A stretch of DNA of 19,653 bases, taken from assembly GCA_045106825.1 (NCBI GenBank), contig JBGCFH010000232.1:1-19653 (forward strand), written 5' to 3'. The stretch is from CAWVWD01 sp045106825. GTDB taxonomy: Bacteria; Bacteroidota; Bacteroidia; Chitinophagales; Saprospiraceae. The notes below the pieces were generated by a model. It was not told the DNA's origin. It did no database searches and saw only the letters and a list, made by a program, of their open reading frames with translations. This document shows, one piece after another, positions 7,747 through 15,784 of this stretch (position 1 is the first letter of the stretch; every line of letters begins with the position of its first letter). Made by a program: the position numbers and the translations under genes.

Positions 7747-9090
7747 TTAAACCACAAACGATACTAAAAAAACCGTCAAAAAACCAACGATTGCTAACAA
7801 CGTCGTCATCATTGTCCAACTTCTAAACGTTTGTTTTTCAGTCAAACCTAAATACTTACTCACCAACCAAAATCCGCTGTCATTCACGTGCGACAACATT
7901 GACGCACCTGCTGCAATTGCAATAACCATTAAAGCTTTATCAATTTCGGTCGTTTCCATCGTCAAAAGCGGTGCTGTGATACTTGCAGCCGTTATCATCG
8001 CTACGGTTGCAGAACCTTGCAATACTCGAATAATACCTGCTGAAAGAAAGGCAAATAAGAAGAAATTGACACCATTATTAGCAAAATAATTGGCTAACAT
8101 TTCGCCAGTTCCTGTATTGACTAACATCTGTTTGAAAACGCCACCAGCTCCAGTTAATAAAATAATAATCCCAGCTGGAGCCATTGATTGTGTCGTAATA
8201 TCCAGCAATTGTTCTTTAGAATATCCTCGACGAATACCTAAAACATACCAAGCTACTAAGTTCGCTATTATCAATGCAACAAACGGATGTCCAAGCATTG
8301 AGACAATTGTTTTAATGTCTTTCGACAATGCTTCATCAGGAATCAAAGGAGAATTCAATAAAGTATTTGCTAATATCAAAAGGATAGGAATCGCAATAAT
8401 GGACAAAATCAAAATTGGTGAAGGATAATTATCAATATTCGCTGTATTTGCATCTAATTTTGGAGCTTGTATATTGATTTTTTTAGCAATGTATTTTGCG
8501 AAGATTGGACCCGAAACGATTGCCGCAGGAATCCCAGCGATTACACCAAATAATATTACCCAACCTAAATCAGCATTCAAAATATCAGCAACGGCAATTG
8601 GTCCAGGAGTTGGTGGAATAAAAGCGTGTGTAATCGCCAAACCTGCCAAAAGTGGCATTGCATAAAGCAATAAGGATTTTCCAGTTTTGCGTTGTAATGC
8701 ATAAATCAGCGGCACTAAAATAATAAACGCTACATCAAAAAACACTGGAATAGCGACCAGAAAACCAGTCAACATCATTGCCCAAGATGCTCGTTTTTCG
8801 CCAAACTTAGACAAGAGATATTTGGCTAACGCTTCTGCTCCGCCTGATTGTTCTAAAATCGCTCCGAACATCGCACCCAAACCAACGACCAACGCCACAA
8901 AACCCAACGTATTTCCCATACCTTGTTGCATCGTTTCAATAATCGTCATCGGCTCTAAACCCGCCACCAAACCAACCGAAATACTCGCTATTAATAACGA
9001 AATAAAGGCTTGAATCCGAACGACTAAAATCAATCCTAAAAGCACAACTATTCCTACAAAAACCGCTGTAATTAATTGATAATCTAACAT
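7747..9090 (-). CDS. GntP-family gluconate:H+ symporter
   Basis: A 447-residue transporter, the standard length for the GntP family (GntT/GntP/IdnT relatives). It is almost wholly hydrophobic with about 12-14 membrane segments. Recognisable blocks are GLGAMFGAILEQSGGAE (70-86), LVAIPVFFDVAFIILVPL (111-128), THAFIPPTPGPIAVAD (154-169) and the late SHVNDSGFWLVSKY. These match GntP permeases that import gluconate or related sugar acids with protons. No gluconate kinase, dehydratase or GntR-type regulator is adjacent, which is unusual compared with enterobacterial gnt loci, so the substrate in this organism is uncertain. The ATG at 9090 agrees with the family N-terminus. The upstream region carries an 11-bp inverted repeat. 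Confidence 0.92.
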   Translation of the reverse strand: MLDYQLITAVFVGIVVLLGLILVVRIQAFISLLIASISVGLVAGLEPMTIIETMQQGMGNTLGFVALVVGLGAMFGAILEQSGGAEALAKYLLSKFGEKRASWAMMLTGFLVAIPVFFDVAFIILVPLIYALQRKTGKSLLLYAMPLLAGLAITHAFIPPTPGPIAVADILNADLGWVILFGVIAGIPAAIVSGPIFAKYIAKKINIQAPKLDANTANIDNYPSPILILSIIAIPILLILANTLLNSPLIPDEALSKDIKTIVSMLGHPFVALIIANLVAWYVLGIRRGYSKEQLLDITTQSMAPAGIIILLTGAGGVFKQMLVNTGTGEMLANYFANNGVNFFLFAFLSAGIIRVLQGSATVAMITAASITAPLLTMETTEIDKALMVIAIAAGASMLSHVNDSGFWLVSKYLGLTEKQTFRSWTMMTTLLAIVGFLTVFLVSFVV

Positions 9091-9100
9091 TTATTTAGAC

Positions 9101-9160
9101 TGTTGAATTGTTAGATTGTTATCGCTTCGTTGATTGTTGAATTGTTGTGGCGATAACAAT
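9101..9160 (-). promoter_or_regulatory. Inverted repeat plus 12-bp direct repeat upstream of the GntP-family gene
   Basis: ATTGTTATCGC (9115-9125) and GCGATAACAAT (9150-9160) are perfect reverse complements, 24 nt apart. TGTTGAATTGTT occurs at 9101-9112 and again at 9135-9146. The cluster lies 11-70 nt before the permease ATG, where an operator or leader hairpin would be expected. The regulator is unknown. Confidence 0.4.
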
Positions 9161-9310
9161 TTAGCAATTTATTAGAATCGTATTTTTAATAATCTTTTGG
9201 GTAAATTTACTAAAATGGTTGGAGTATTGATATTCATTTTAAAAATGATGACTTTTTTTGCACGAAAATATTTTCTTAAAATAATTAATGGTGAAGTTTA
9301 CGGTTATTGA

Positions 9311-9318
9311 TACTTTTG
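9311..9318 (+). promoter_or_regulatory. Candidate -7 box for the GNAT gene
   Basis: TACTTTTG matches TAnnTTTG exactly and ends 13 nt before the ATG at 9332, implying a very short leader. The -33 region is poor. Confidence 0.35.
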
Positions 9319-9331
9319 TAATAAAAAAATT

Positions 9332-9775
9332 ATGAAATGGAAAACATTTACCTTTCAAGAATTGACATTGGAGCAATTATATCAAATGATGATGGTTCGT
9401 CAAGAGGTTTTTGTAGTAGAACAAAATTGTCCATATTTAGACGCTGATGGCAAAGACCAAGATTGTTATCATGTTTTAGGTTATGACAATGATGATTTAG
9501 TAGCTTATTCAAGGATTGTCCCGAAAGGGATTTCTTATCCAAATGCTGTTTCTATCGGTCGTATCTTAACAACAGAAAAGGGTAGGGGAAAAGGGATTGG
9601 AAAAATGTTAGTTCAGTTTTCGATTGAGGAAACAATTCGTTTATTTCAATCTGAAAAAATCACCATTTCGGCACAATGTTATCTGACTAAATTTTATGAA
9701 AATTTTGGATTTCAAATCGTTGGCGAATCGTATTTAGAAGATGATATTCCGCATATTAAAATGATTAGAAATTGA
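9332..9775 (+). CDS. ElaA-type GNAT family N-acetyltransferase
   Basis: A 147-residue protein of the size of E. coli ElaA. The N-terminal block (LTLEQLYQMMMVRQEVFVVEQ, residues ~12-32) with the following CPYLDADGKDQDCYH is typical of this subgroup. SIGRILTTEKGRGKGIGKML (~74-93) supplies the acetyl-CoA-binding R/Q-x-x-G-x-G/A loop, and the C-terminal ISAQCYLTKFYENFGF (~112-127) is the usual last GNAT motif. It should transfer an acetyl group from acetyl-CoA to an unknown amine in the cytoplasm. The start ATG follows closely on a TACTTTTG promoter box. It stands alone, followed by a hairpin at 9787-9815. Confidence 0.9.
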   Translation: MKWKTFTFQELTLEQLYQMMMVRQEVFVVEQNCPYLDADGKDQDCYHVLGYDNDDLVAYSRIVPKGISYPNAVSIGRILTTEKGRGKGIGKMLVQFSIEETIRLFQSEKITISAQCYLTKFYENFGFQIVGESYLEDDIPHIKMIRN

Positions 9776-9786
9776 GTTCAAACAAA

Positions 9787-9815
9787 AAAGGTTCGCCTCT
9801 AAGAAGCGAACCTTT
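9787..9815 (+). terminator. Hairpin terminator after the GNAT gene
   Basis: AAAGGTTCGC (9787-9796) pairs perfectly with GCGAACCTTT (9806-9815) around a 9-nt loop, 12 nt after the stop codon. The trailing T-run is short, being part of the stem, so termination efficiency is uncertain. Confidence 0.6.
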
Positions 9816-9858
9816 AAACACCTAACCCAATTTTTAACCTTAAAAACTATGAAACATT

Positions 9859-10056
9859 ATGAAATCGACTGTGAATCAATTTCTCAATTTCTACTTATAC
9901 TATTGTGAAAAATGTGCCAATACAGACTGTTTTTTCAATAGATTGATTTCGATTGTTTTATATATTTTATTAAAACAAAATTATTTCCTCAATGAACTTA
10001 TATTGGAATTGATTCCTTATTTGGGAGTAAACCCTAAAATGAATCATGTGAATTGA
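9859..10056 (+). CDS. Doubtful small ORF, hypothetical 65-aa protein with a Cys motif
   Basis: I do not recognise this product. It begins MKSTVNQFLNFYLYY, has CEKCANTDC (Cys 16, 19 and 24, a CxxCxxxxC pattern) and ends in a hydrophobic, Leu/Ile-rich stretch (about residues 26-55) that could be a membrane helix or amphipathic. A shorter alternative frame opens at the ATG 10 nt earlier (9849) and stops after 19 codons (stop at 9906-9908). The region lies between a hairpin at 9787-9815 and the lipoprotein gene. It could be a real small gene, a decayed fragment of a larger Cys-containing protein, or chance. Confidence 0.3.
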   Translation: MKSTVNQFLNFYLYYCEKCANTDCFFNRLISIVLYILLKQNYFLNELILELIPYLGVNPKMNHVN

Positions 10057-10196
10057 TTTTACAAAAGCCCTTGTCAAGTTAATACTTGAAAGGTTGAAGA
10101 TTTTAAAAATATTTTGAAATCATCCGAAAGTTTTAAGATAAATTGCAGTCTAAATGTATACTTTACAACCTACTCAAAAATAAAACTCACGAAAAT

Positions 10197-11093
10197 ATGT
10201 GTGTAAAATTAATACGAAAATATTTGCCTTTATTAGCGATTTTGACATTATTATTTGCTTGTGAAGAATCGAATAATTCGACTCAAAATCAATCTGATAT
10301 GTTTACTTTTCAGTACAATCTTCAAGAACCAGATGCTATTTATGAATTACCACCAATTTTAAAAGAAATATCTGCTTTGTCAATGTCGGAAGATAATGAG
10401 TTGATTTGTTTACAAGATGAAGATGCTATTATTTTTACGTATGATTTAGATTCTAACACGATTACCAATCGAGTTTTATTCGGAAAATCGAATGATTTTG
10501 AAGGAATAGAAGTTGTCGATGAAACTGTTTTTGTGTTACAAAGCAATGGGAATATTCGAGAAATCAATAATTTGGGGAAAAAAAATCAAGAAGTCATTGT
10601 TCATAAAAACTTCTTGTCACATAAAAACGATGCAGAAGGTTTAGGTTATGATGTAGAAACAAACAGCTTACTTATTGCCTGTAAAGGCAAAGCTGGAGAT
10701 AGTAAAATTTTGAATGGAAAAAAGGCTGTTTATCGGTTTGATTTAGCGACTAAAACATTGGAAACTGAGCCATTTTTATTGTTTAATAAACAAACGTTAT
10801 ACAACTATATTAAAGCCAATGATTTAAAAAAACTATCTTTTAAACTAAAGAAAAAAATACCCTTAAATCCATCAGGAATTGCAGCAAAAGATGGTTTCTA
10901 TTACACGATTGCATCTATCGGAAACATGCTAATCGTAACGGATAGAATAGGAAATATCTTATATATTTCACCAATTGGTAAAGGTTTTTTACCAAAGCCA
11001 GAAGGTATTACATTTGATAAAAATAATAGATTAATCATTGCATCAGAAGCGAAGAATGGAAATGGAAGAATTGCAGTTTTTAATCCAAAATAG
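10197..11093 (+). CDS. SdiA-regulated domain lipoprotein (YjiK-like)
   Basis: 298 residues from the ATG at 10197. The frame is open upstream to a TTG at 10143, but the ATG begins a clean lipoprotein signal: KLIRKYLPLLAILTLLFAC with a lipobox LFAC and the lipidated Cys at 22, followed by acidic EES. The mature part fits the SdiA-regulated (YjiK) family, a beta-propeller-like fold: LKEISALSMSEDNELICLQD, DFEGIEVVDETVFVL, NDAEGLGYDVETNSLLIACKG, NPSGIAAKDGFYY and PEGITFDKNNRLIIASE. The recurring E-G-(I/L) motifs are characteristic of these phytase-like propellers. The substrate is unknown; it is probably anchored to the periplasmic or outer face of the envelope. It stands alone and is convergent with the histidine kinase gene. 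Confidence 0.85.
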   Translation: MCVKLIRKYLPLLAILTLLFACEESNNSTQNQSDMFTFQYNLQEPDAIYELPPILKEISALSMSEDNELICLQDEDAIIFTYDLDSNTITNRVLFGKSNDFEGIEVVDETVFVLQSNGNIREINNLGKKNQEVIVHKNFLSHKNDAEGLGYDVETNSLLIACKGKAGDSKILNGKKAVYRFDLATKTLETEPFLLFNKQTLYNYIKANDLKKLSFKLKKKIPLNPSGIAAKDGFYYTIASIGNMLIVTDRIGNILYISPIGKGFLPKPEGITFDKNNRLIIASEAKNGNGRIAVFNPK

Positions 11094-11097
11094 AAAA

Positions 11098-11128
11098 TTT
11101 CCGATTTCTGATGGTCAGGAATCGGAAA
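11098..11128. terminator. Shared terminator hairpin between lipoprotein and histidine kinase genes
   Basis: A 14-bp stem (11098-11111 with 11115-11128, one G-T wobble) closes a 3-nt loop. On the minus strand it is followed by TTTTCTA, so it mainly ends the histidine kinase transcript. On the plus strand the following tract is weaker. Confidence 0.7.
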
Positions 11129-11136
11129 TCAATCAA

Positions 11137-12345
11137 TTAATCAATTCGTTTTATTGTAAATTTAACGGTTGTTCCTTTTCCTAATTTTGAAGAAATATGG
11201 AGTTCTCCACCCATTTTTTTAACTAATCGTTGAACAACACTTAGACCAATTCCAGTACTTTCTTTAATCATTTTATTTCTTATAAATAAATTGAAAAGTG
11301 TTGCTTGTCGTTCTTCCGAAATACCGATTCCATTATCTACAATCGTAAATTCATAAACATCGTCTTTTTCAACAATTTCAAAACCAATAAAAGAAGAAAT
11401 CGCTTCTGTATCTCTATAGCGAATACTATTACTAATTAAATTTTTTAATATTTGTTGAAGTCCTGTTTTAGCCACAAAAACGTGCGGTAAATTACTATCA
11501 TAAAGTAACATAACTTGCTTTTCAGGATTTAGCATAATATTGAGATCATCCATCAATTGATTTAAATTGACAAAAGTACAAGTTTCTGTATTAATCTGTA
11601 TGTTTCTTGAAAACTGAAGAAGATTCTGTGTATAATTCGATAATTCTTTCGCACTTTTTACGATGTAGTACAAGTATTCTTTTTCCTCTTTACTCAATTT
11701 TGAGCCTGCTTTACGCAATAAAATATTAGTAAAGGAAGACATTATTCTTAACGGTGCTTTGATGTCGTGAGCAATAGCATATGCATATTGTTCTAAGTCG
11801 TTATTCGCTGTTAATAAATCGTTTTTATGCTCTTCCAGTTGATGATTAGAATTTCGTAATTCTATTAATTTTACCGTATAATCTGCCAAAACACGAATAC
11901 AATTTAACTGTGCTTCCGTCAGTGTTCGAGGCTTTGTATCAATGACGCAAAGTGTTCCGAGGCGATGACCATCAGAAGTTTCAATACTAACACCTGTGTA
12001 AGACTGAATATTCGGATTATTAACCACAAAAGGATTATCGGCAAACCGTTCATCTTCTCGCAAATCATTGATTGCCATTTCACCGGATTCATCATTAATG
12101 ACATTTACACAGATAGAATGTTTAATTGGTGTTTCTTTCAAATCTCCAACACCTCGTGCAGATTTGTACCATTGTCTATCTTCTTCAATCAATGAAATCA
12201 AAGAAATTGGTGTATCACAAATATAAGTTGCAACTTGAGTAATCGCTTCAAATTCTGCCTCTATTTCAGTATCAAGAATCTCTAAACTTTTTAATTTTTC
12301 TATTCTTGTCTGTCGTTTGATTGGTAATTGTGCCACAGTGTTCAT
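11137..12345 (-). CDS. Cytoplasmic GAF-domain sensor histidine kinase
   Basis: A 402-residue protein with no membrane segment or signal peptide. Residues ~20-162 are a GAF domain of the type often seen in soluble kinases and cyclases (ICDTPISLISLIEEDRQWYK, then SYTGVSIETSDGHRLGTLCV). A short coiled coil (~163-190) leads to the HisKA helix with the phospho-acceptor His193 in AIAHDIKAPLR. The HATPase_c domain shows the N box (NLISNSIRYRD, ~302-312), G1 box DNGIGI (337-342), and G2 box TGIGLSVV (364-371), all intact. It should autophosphorylate at His193 and pass phosphate to a separate response regulator, but no receiver domain is fused or adjacent, so it is an orphan. The GAF ligand is unknown. 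Confidence 0.9.
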   Translation of the reverse strand: MNTVAQLPIKRQTRIEKLKSLEILDTEIEAEFEAITQVATYICDTPISLISLIEEDRQWYKSARGVGDLKETPIKHSICVNVINDESGEMAINDLREDERFADNPFVVNNPNIQSYTGVSIETSDGHRLGTLCVIDTKPRTLTEAQLNCIRVLADYTVKLIELRNSNHQLEEHKNDLLTANNDLEQYAYAIAHDIKAPLRIMSSFTNILLRKAGSKLSKEEKEYLYYIVKSAKELSNYTQNLLQFSRNIQINTETCTFVNLNQLMDDLNIMLNPEKQVMLLYDSNLPHVFVAKTGLQQILKNLISNSIRYRDTEAISSFIGFEIVEKDDVYEFTIVDNGIGISEERQATLFNLFIRNKMIKESTGIGLSVVQRLVKKMGGELHISSKLGKGTTVKFTIKRID

Positions 12346-12646
12346 CTATTTAACGATTCTTTATTGTTAATATAATTTGGGTAAGTGATGAATTGAATAT
12401 CACTAATAATTAACATCCAAAAGTTTTGCCAATATTTGATAAATAGATGATTATATAATAAAATTAAATATCATGTTATTGAAAAGAATATGATATTGAT
12501 TCAAGTATTTGGTTCAAGAAATTTAATATTCTAATGCTGATTTAATAAAAAAAAGAGGAAATGATTCAAAATCATTTCCTCTCTAATAAAATATTAATTT
12601 CAAAAAATTAAGTTAGCTGTTTGTTGTCAACTATCAATGAATATTT
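12346..12646 (-). other. Intergenic region of about 300 bp between the kinase and protease genes
   Basis: It contains the upstream region of the kinase gene and the terminator of the protease gene (12547-12582). Short inverted repeats AGTGAT/ATCACT (12384-12404) and AATATCAT/ATGATATT (12467-12497) are visible. No exact TAnnTTTG box was found for the kinase. Confidence 0.55.
12547..12582 (-). terminator. Intrinsic terminator of the subtilase gene
   Basis: AGAGGAAATGATT (12554-12566) pairs perfectly with AATCATTTCCTCT (12570-12582), a 13-bp stem with a CAA loop. On the minus strand it is followed by seven T's (complement of 12553-12547). It lies about 65 nt after the protease stop codon. Confidence 0.88.
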
Positions 12647-15600
12647 TTAATATCGAATCACCTTTTTACTAATAATCTGTTCATCAATTTGAATTTGTAA
12701 AAAATAGATGCCAGATGGCAAATCACTTAAATTTAACTGTGTAACTTGATTGTTGGAAACTTGATTAGAAGATGTTCGTGTTGTTTGACCAACGGCATTA
12801 ACTAATCTGAAGTTAACAGCTGTTGTCTTATCCAAACGCAATTCAATATTTAAAATATCATTAGTTGGATTTGGATAAACCTTAGCTATATTTTGTAATG
12901 GCTTGATTCCATTAGTAGAAACAGGAAAATTAACCACTTCAATTGGTAAACTTATAGCATCACTACAACCAGTATTGTCTGTCGTTTGTAAATACACGTC
13001 ATAAGTTTCTGGCTGCGTATAAATATGTGTAGGGTTTTGTGCAGTTGATGTGTTTCCATCTCCAAAATCCCAAAACCATGAAGTAGCATTTTGAGTCAAA
13101 TCCGTAAAGGTTACTTCTCCATTTGTTAAGGCTAAATCTAAGTTTGTTGTAGAAACAGAAAAGTTAGTTTCTATATTTCCTGTTCCCAAAGTTGCAGTAA
13201 CAGGAACTCGACCACAAAGATGACCATATTCTATTTCCCAACCATAAAAGTATGGATAAGCTGTTGCCGATATATTTGAACCTGTAATAGACATAATATC
13301 GGGAACAGTATAAGGAAATGATGCACCAGAAGTATTGACATAACAATTAGCCGCCAGATTAAAGCTTATTTGAAAACCTTCTCCTTCATTAATATTCCAG
13401 TCTAAATTGATAATATTTTCACCATTTGAAGTCAAACTAATTAATTTCTGATTTAAGATTGTCCCTTGATTATCTTTCAAAACAATTCTCCTTCCTCCAC
13501 TTATTGTCGTATAAACCTTAACAGATTTCAAAATAAAAGGACGATAACAATCAAACTCCAAAAAGTAAGATAAATCATTGGATTCTAAACCATTTCCTAT
13601 TGAATTATCTACAGCACCGGCTATTGCAGGTTCTATAATATCTGAATAATAAGTTTCATCATTCACTATTGAAGGAAGTATAATACTATTTCCGATTCCT
13701 AATTCCACTCCATTTTCTTCTTGTGAATACCAGCGTATTTGTCCTGTTGTAGAAGGATGTGTAGCTGTCAAAAACACATCGGAATTTGGACAAACGGTTG
13801 TTCCAGTTGTTGTAACTGGTGGTATTGTCGTTAAATTAATTACTTTTGGAAAATAATGATTAATCGGACGTTCGTCTGATAAACCATTGATAGATTCAGG
13901 TTTAATTTCAAAAGTATATTCGCCTTCTCCTAACGTAATCGTAGGTACTTGAATGAAGATAGTATCTTGTGGAAGTAATGTTCCTGACCACTGAATAGTA
14001 TCTGTTATTCCATTTGAAACGGTATATCGAATTATCGAATTATAAATAGTATCTAATCCACGATTAATAAAACTCACGGATGGCGAAATACTCAAATCCG
14101 TATCACAAATGGTTTTAGGTAAATCAATATGATGTGTTGCCAAATCTCGATTAGAATAAGGACTTACAGGCGTGTGTCCTTGATTAATCAGATACTGATA
14201 AGCAGCATAAACATCAATAATACCTCGTCCGTAAATATTATCTTCTCCAACAACGCCCAAATCAATTGCTGTATAATATAGTGCTAATTTAAACTCTTCA
14301 CCAGTCAAATAAGGAAAGGCTTGTTTTAATAATAAAACAGCTCCCGAAACGTGAGGTGCTGCCATTGATGTTCCTGAGGCAAGAACATAGCGACCATTTT
14401 TGTAAGAAGAACGAACACTTACACCTGGTGCAGAAACTTCAGGCTTTATAAGTAAAGCACCAGTATCTCCACAGATTGTTGGCCCACGACTCGAAAAATT
14501 TGCAGCTAAATATGTTGACCCATTTGCTTGTAACGCTCCAACCGAAAAAATACTAACAAGATCTGTATTGATAATTGCAGGTGCTCCAATTGTTGACGGA
14601 TTTGGGCCATCATTCCCAGCAGCGAATATAGCGGCAACTCCTGCTGTTTCGATAGTTAAAATCGCATTGGCAATACTTGCTATTCTATTGGTCGAATCAA
14701 GACTATTACAATCTCCAACAGTAGGTGTAGCTCTTTGTCCCCAAGAGTTACAGATTACCGTAGGCATATCATCAATGGTAGTAGAATCGCCATCAGGATC
14801 AATTGCCCATTGAAGAAAATCCATCACAGGATTATTAAAATTAGAAGGTAAACTATCACATTGTATAATTGGTGTCGCCATCCAAGTCGCATCAAAAGCG
14901 ACACCAATTGTATCATTATTTTCACGGTCAAGTCCAAGCATTGTTCCGACAGTATGCGTACCATGTCCATCACAATCTACTGGTAGTACAGATGTCCCCG
15001 CAATCGGATACCAAGCCTGAGTATTGGGCGAGTAAATGCCTTCATAGCTGTAACTCAATGCAGGATGTGTTGTTTCTACACCAGTATCAATGCTTAATGC
15101 TTTTGTTCCGAACCCTGTATAGCCCAAAGCCCACATTGCAGGTGCATTAATAGCTTCCAAACCTGGTTCTATTCCATTAATAGCATTGATACCTTCTATT
15201 CCATCTTCGCAGTTCAATTCTGTTGCACGATGTAGTTCTAAAGACGGATTTAACTCAATAAACCGAATCTCGTCCATATGCGACAATGTTTCTAAGATAC
15301 TTAAATCTGCGTGAATCATAATCGTATTGGTAATCCAATAGGATTTAATGGAAATTTGATTCACCTTTTCATCACTTCTAAGTAAGTCTAAAAGAGGAGG
15401 TTGTGTGATAGTTGCTTTTTCTTTTAATAATCGAATGAGTAATTCGGTACGTTCGACAATCGGTGTATTTTTCGCTTCAAACTCTTTTTTTAGAGCGATG
15501 ATATCAACTCTATCTGCCATTGAGATAATCATCGTTTGCTTTTCAAAAGTATTTAATGCTAATAACTTTTGACTAACCTTATTGGTATTGATTTTTGTAA

Positions 15601-15685
15601 TACTAAACGGTACATCATGCTGTTGAGCATTTACGAAATTTACCAAAGTTAATGCGACAATTAATAAGGTAATTTTTATCTTCAT
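12647..15685 (-). CDS. Secreted subtilisin-like serine protease (S8) with PKD and T9SS type A sorting domains
   Basis: 1012 residues. A signal peptide (MKIKITLLIVALTLVNFVNA, cleaved before QQ) is followed by an I9-like propeptide region (~27-155). The S8 catalytic domain spans ~170-500: Asp200 in LSIDTGVETTHP, His241 in DCDGHGTHTVGTM, the oxyanion Asn358 in FAAGNDGP, and Ser440 in GTSMAAPHVSGA, so the triad is intact. Residues ~505-840 are beta-rich and not recognised. A PKD domain (~842-908) has SWFWDFGDGNTSTAQNPTH. The end (~935-1012), VYPNPTNDILNIEL to GIYFLQIQIDEQIISKKVI, is a T9SS type A sorting domain. By family knowledge it is exported by Sec then T9SS and is released or attached at the cell surface, where it would degrade proteins. 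It is monocistronic with its own terminator. Confidence 0.93.
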   Translation of the reverse strand: MKIKITLLIVALTLVNFVNAQQHDVPFSITKINTNKVSQKLLALNTFEKQTMIISMADRVDIIALKKEFEAKNTPIVERTELLIRLLKEKATITQPPLLDLLRSDEKVNQISIKSYWITNTIMIHADLSILETLSHMDEIRFIELNPSLELHRATELNCEDGIEGINAINGIEPGLEAINAPAMWALGYTGFGTKALSIDTGVETTHPALSYSYEGIYSPNTQAWYPIAGTSVLPVDCDGHGTHTVGTMLGLDRENNDTIGVAFDATWMATPIIQCDSLPSNFNNPVMDFLQWAIDPDGDSTTIDDMPTVICNSWGQRATPTVGDCNSLDSTNRIASIANAILTIETAGVAAIFAAGNDGPNPSTIGAPAIINTDLVSIFSVGALQANGSTYLAANFSSRGPTICGDTGALLIKPEVSAPGVSVRSSYKNGRYVLASGTSMAAPHVSGAVLLLKQAFPYLTGEEFKLALYYTAIDLGVVGEDNIYGRGIIDVYAAYQYLINQGHTPVSPYSNRDLATHHIDLPKTICDTDLSISPSVSFINRGLDTIYNSIIRYTVSNGITDTIQWSGTLLPQDTIFIQVPTITLGEGEYTFEIKPESINGLSDERPINHYFPKVINLTTIPPVTTTGTTVCPNSDVFLTATHPSTTGQIRWYSQEENGVELGIGNSIILPSIVNDETYYSDIIEPAIAGAVDNSIGNGLESNDLSYFLEFDCYRPFILKSVKVYTTISGGRRIVLKDNQGTILNQKLISLTSNGENIINLDWNINEGEGFQISFNLAANCYVNTSGASFPYTVPDIMSITGSNISATAYPYFYGWEIEYGHLCGRVPVTATLGTGNIETNFSVSTTNLDLALTNGEVTFTDLTQNATSWFWDFGDGNTSTAQNPTHIYTQPETYDVYLQTTDNTGCSDAISLPIEVVNFPVSTNGIKPLQNIAKVYPNPTNDILNIELRLDKTTAVNFRLVNAVGQTTRTSSNQVSNNQVTQLNLSDLPSGIYFLQIQIDEQIISKKVIRY

Positions 15686-15784
15686 TTCAAATTTATTTTG
15701 AAGTTAGTCATAATACTAACCTATTAAACATTTATTAATTAGTGAAATTAGTAAAAATTAATGTCTAAACCGTAATTCGCATTT

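Larger units (their letters stand above)
9776..10196 (+). other. Intergenic region of about 420 bp
   Basis: It holds the GNAT hairpin (9787-9815), the doubtful small ORF (9859-10056) and a 6-bp inverted repeat TCAAGT/ACTTGA at 10074-10089. No exact TAnnTTTG box was found before the lipoprotein gene. Nothing else is recognisable. Confidence 0.6.

Noticed and set aside
14568..14813. Plus-strand open frame inside the protease gene, and similar frames opposite sulP, gntP, the OmpA-family gene and uvrB
   Set aside because: They lie antisense to genes with strong motif support and their translations show no recognisable domain or start context; they are shadows of the real coding strand.
15686..15695. 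TAAATTTG on the minus strand as a promoter for the protease gene
   Set aside because: It matches TAnnTTTG but ends only 2 nt before the ATG, too close to give a start site upstream of the codon.
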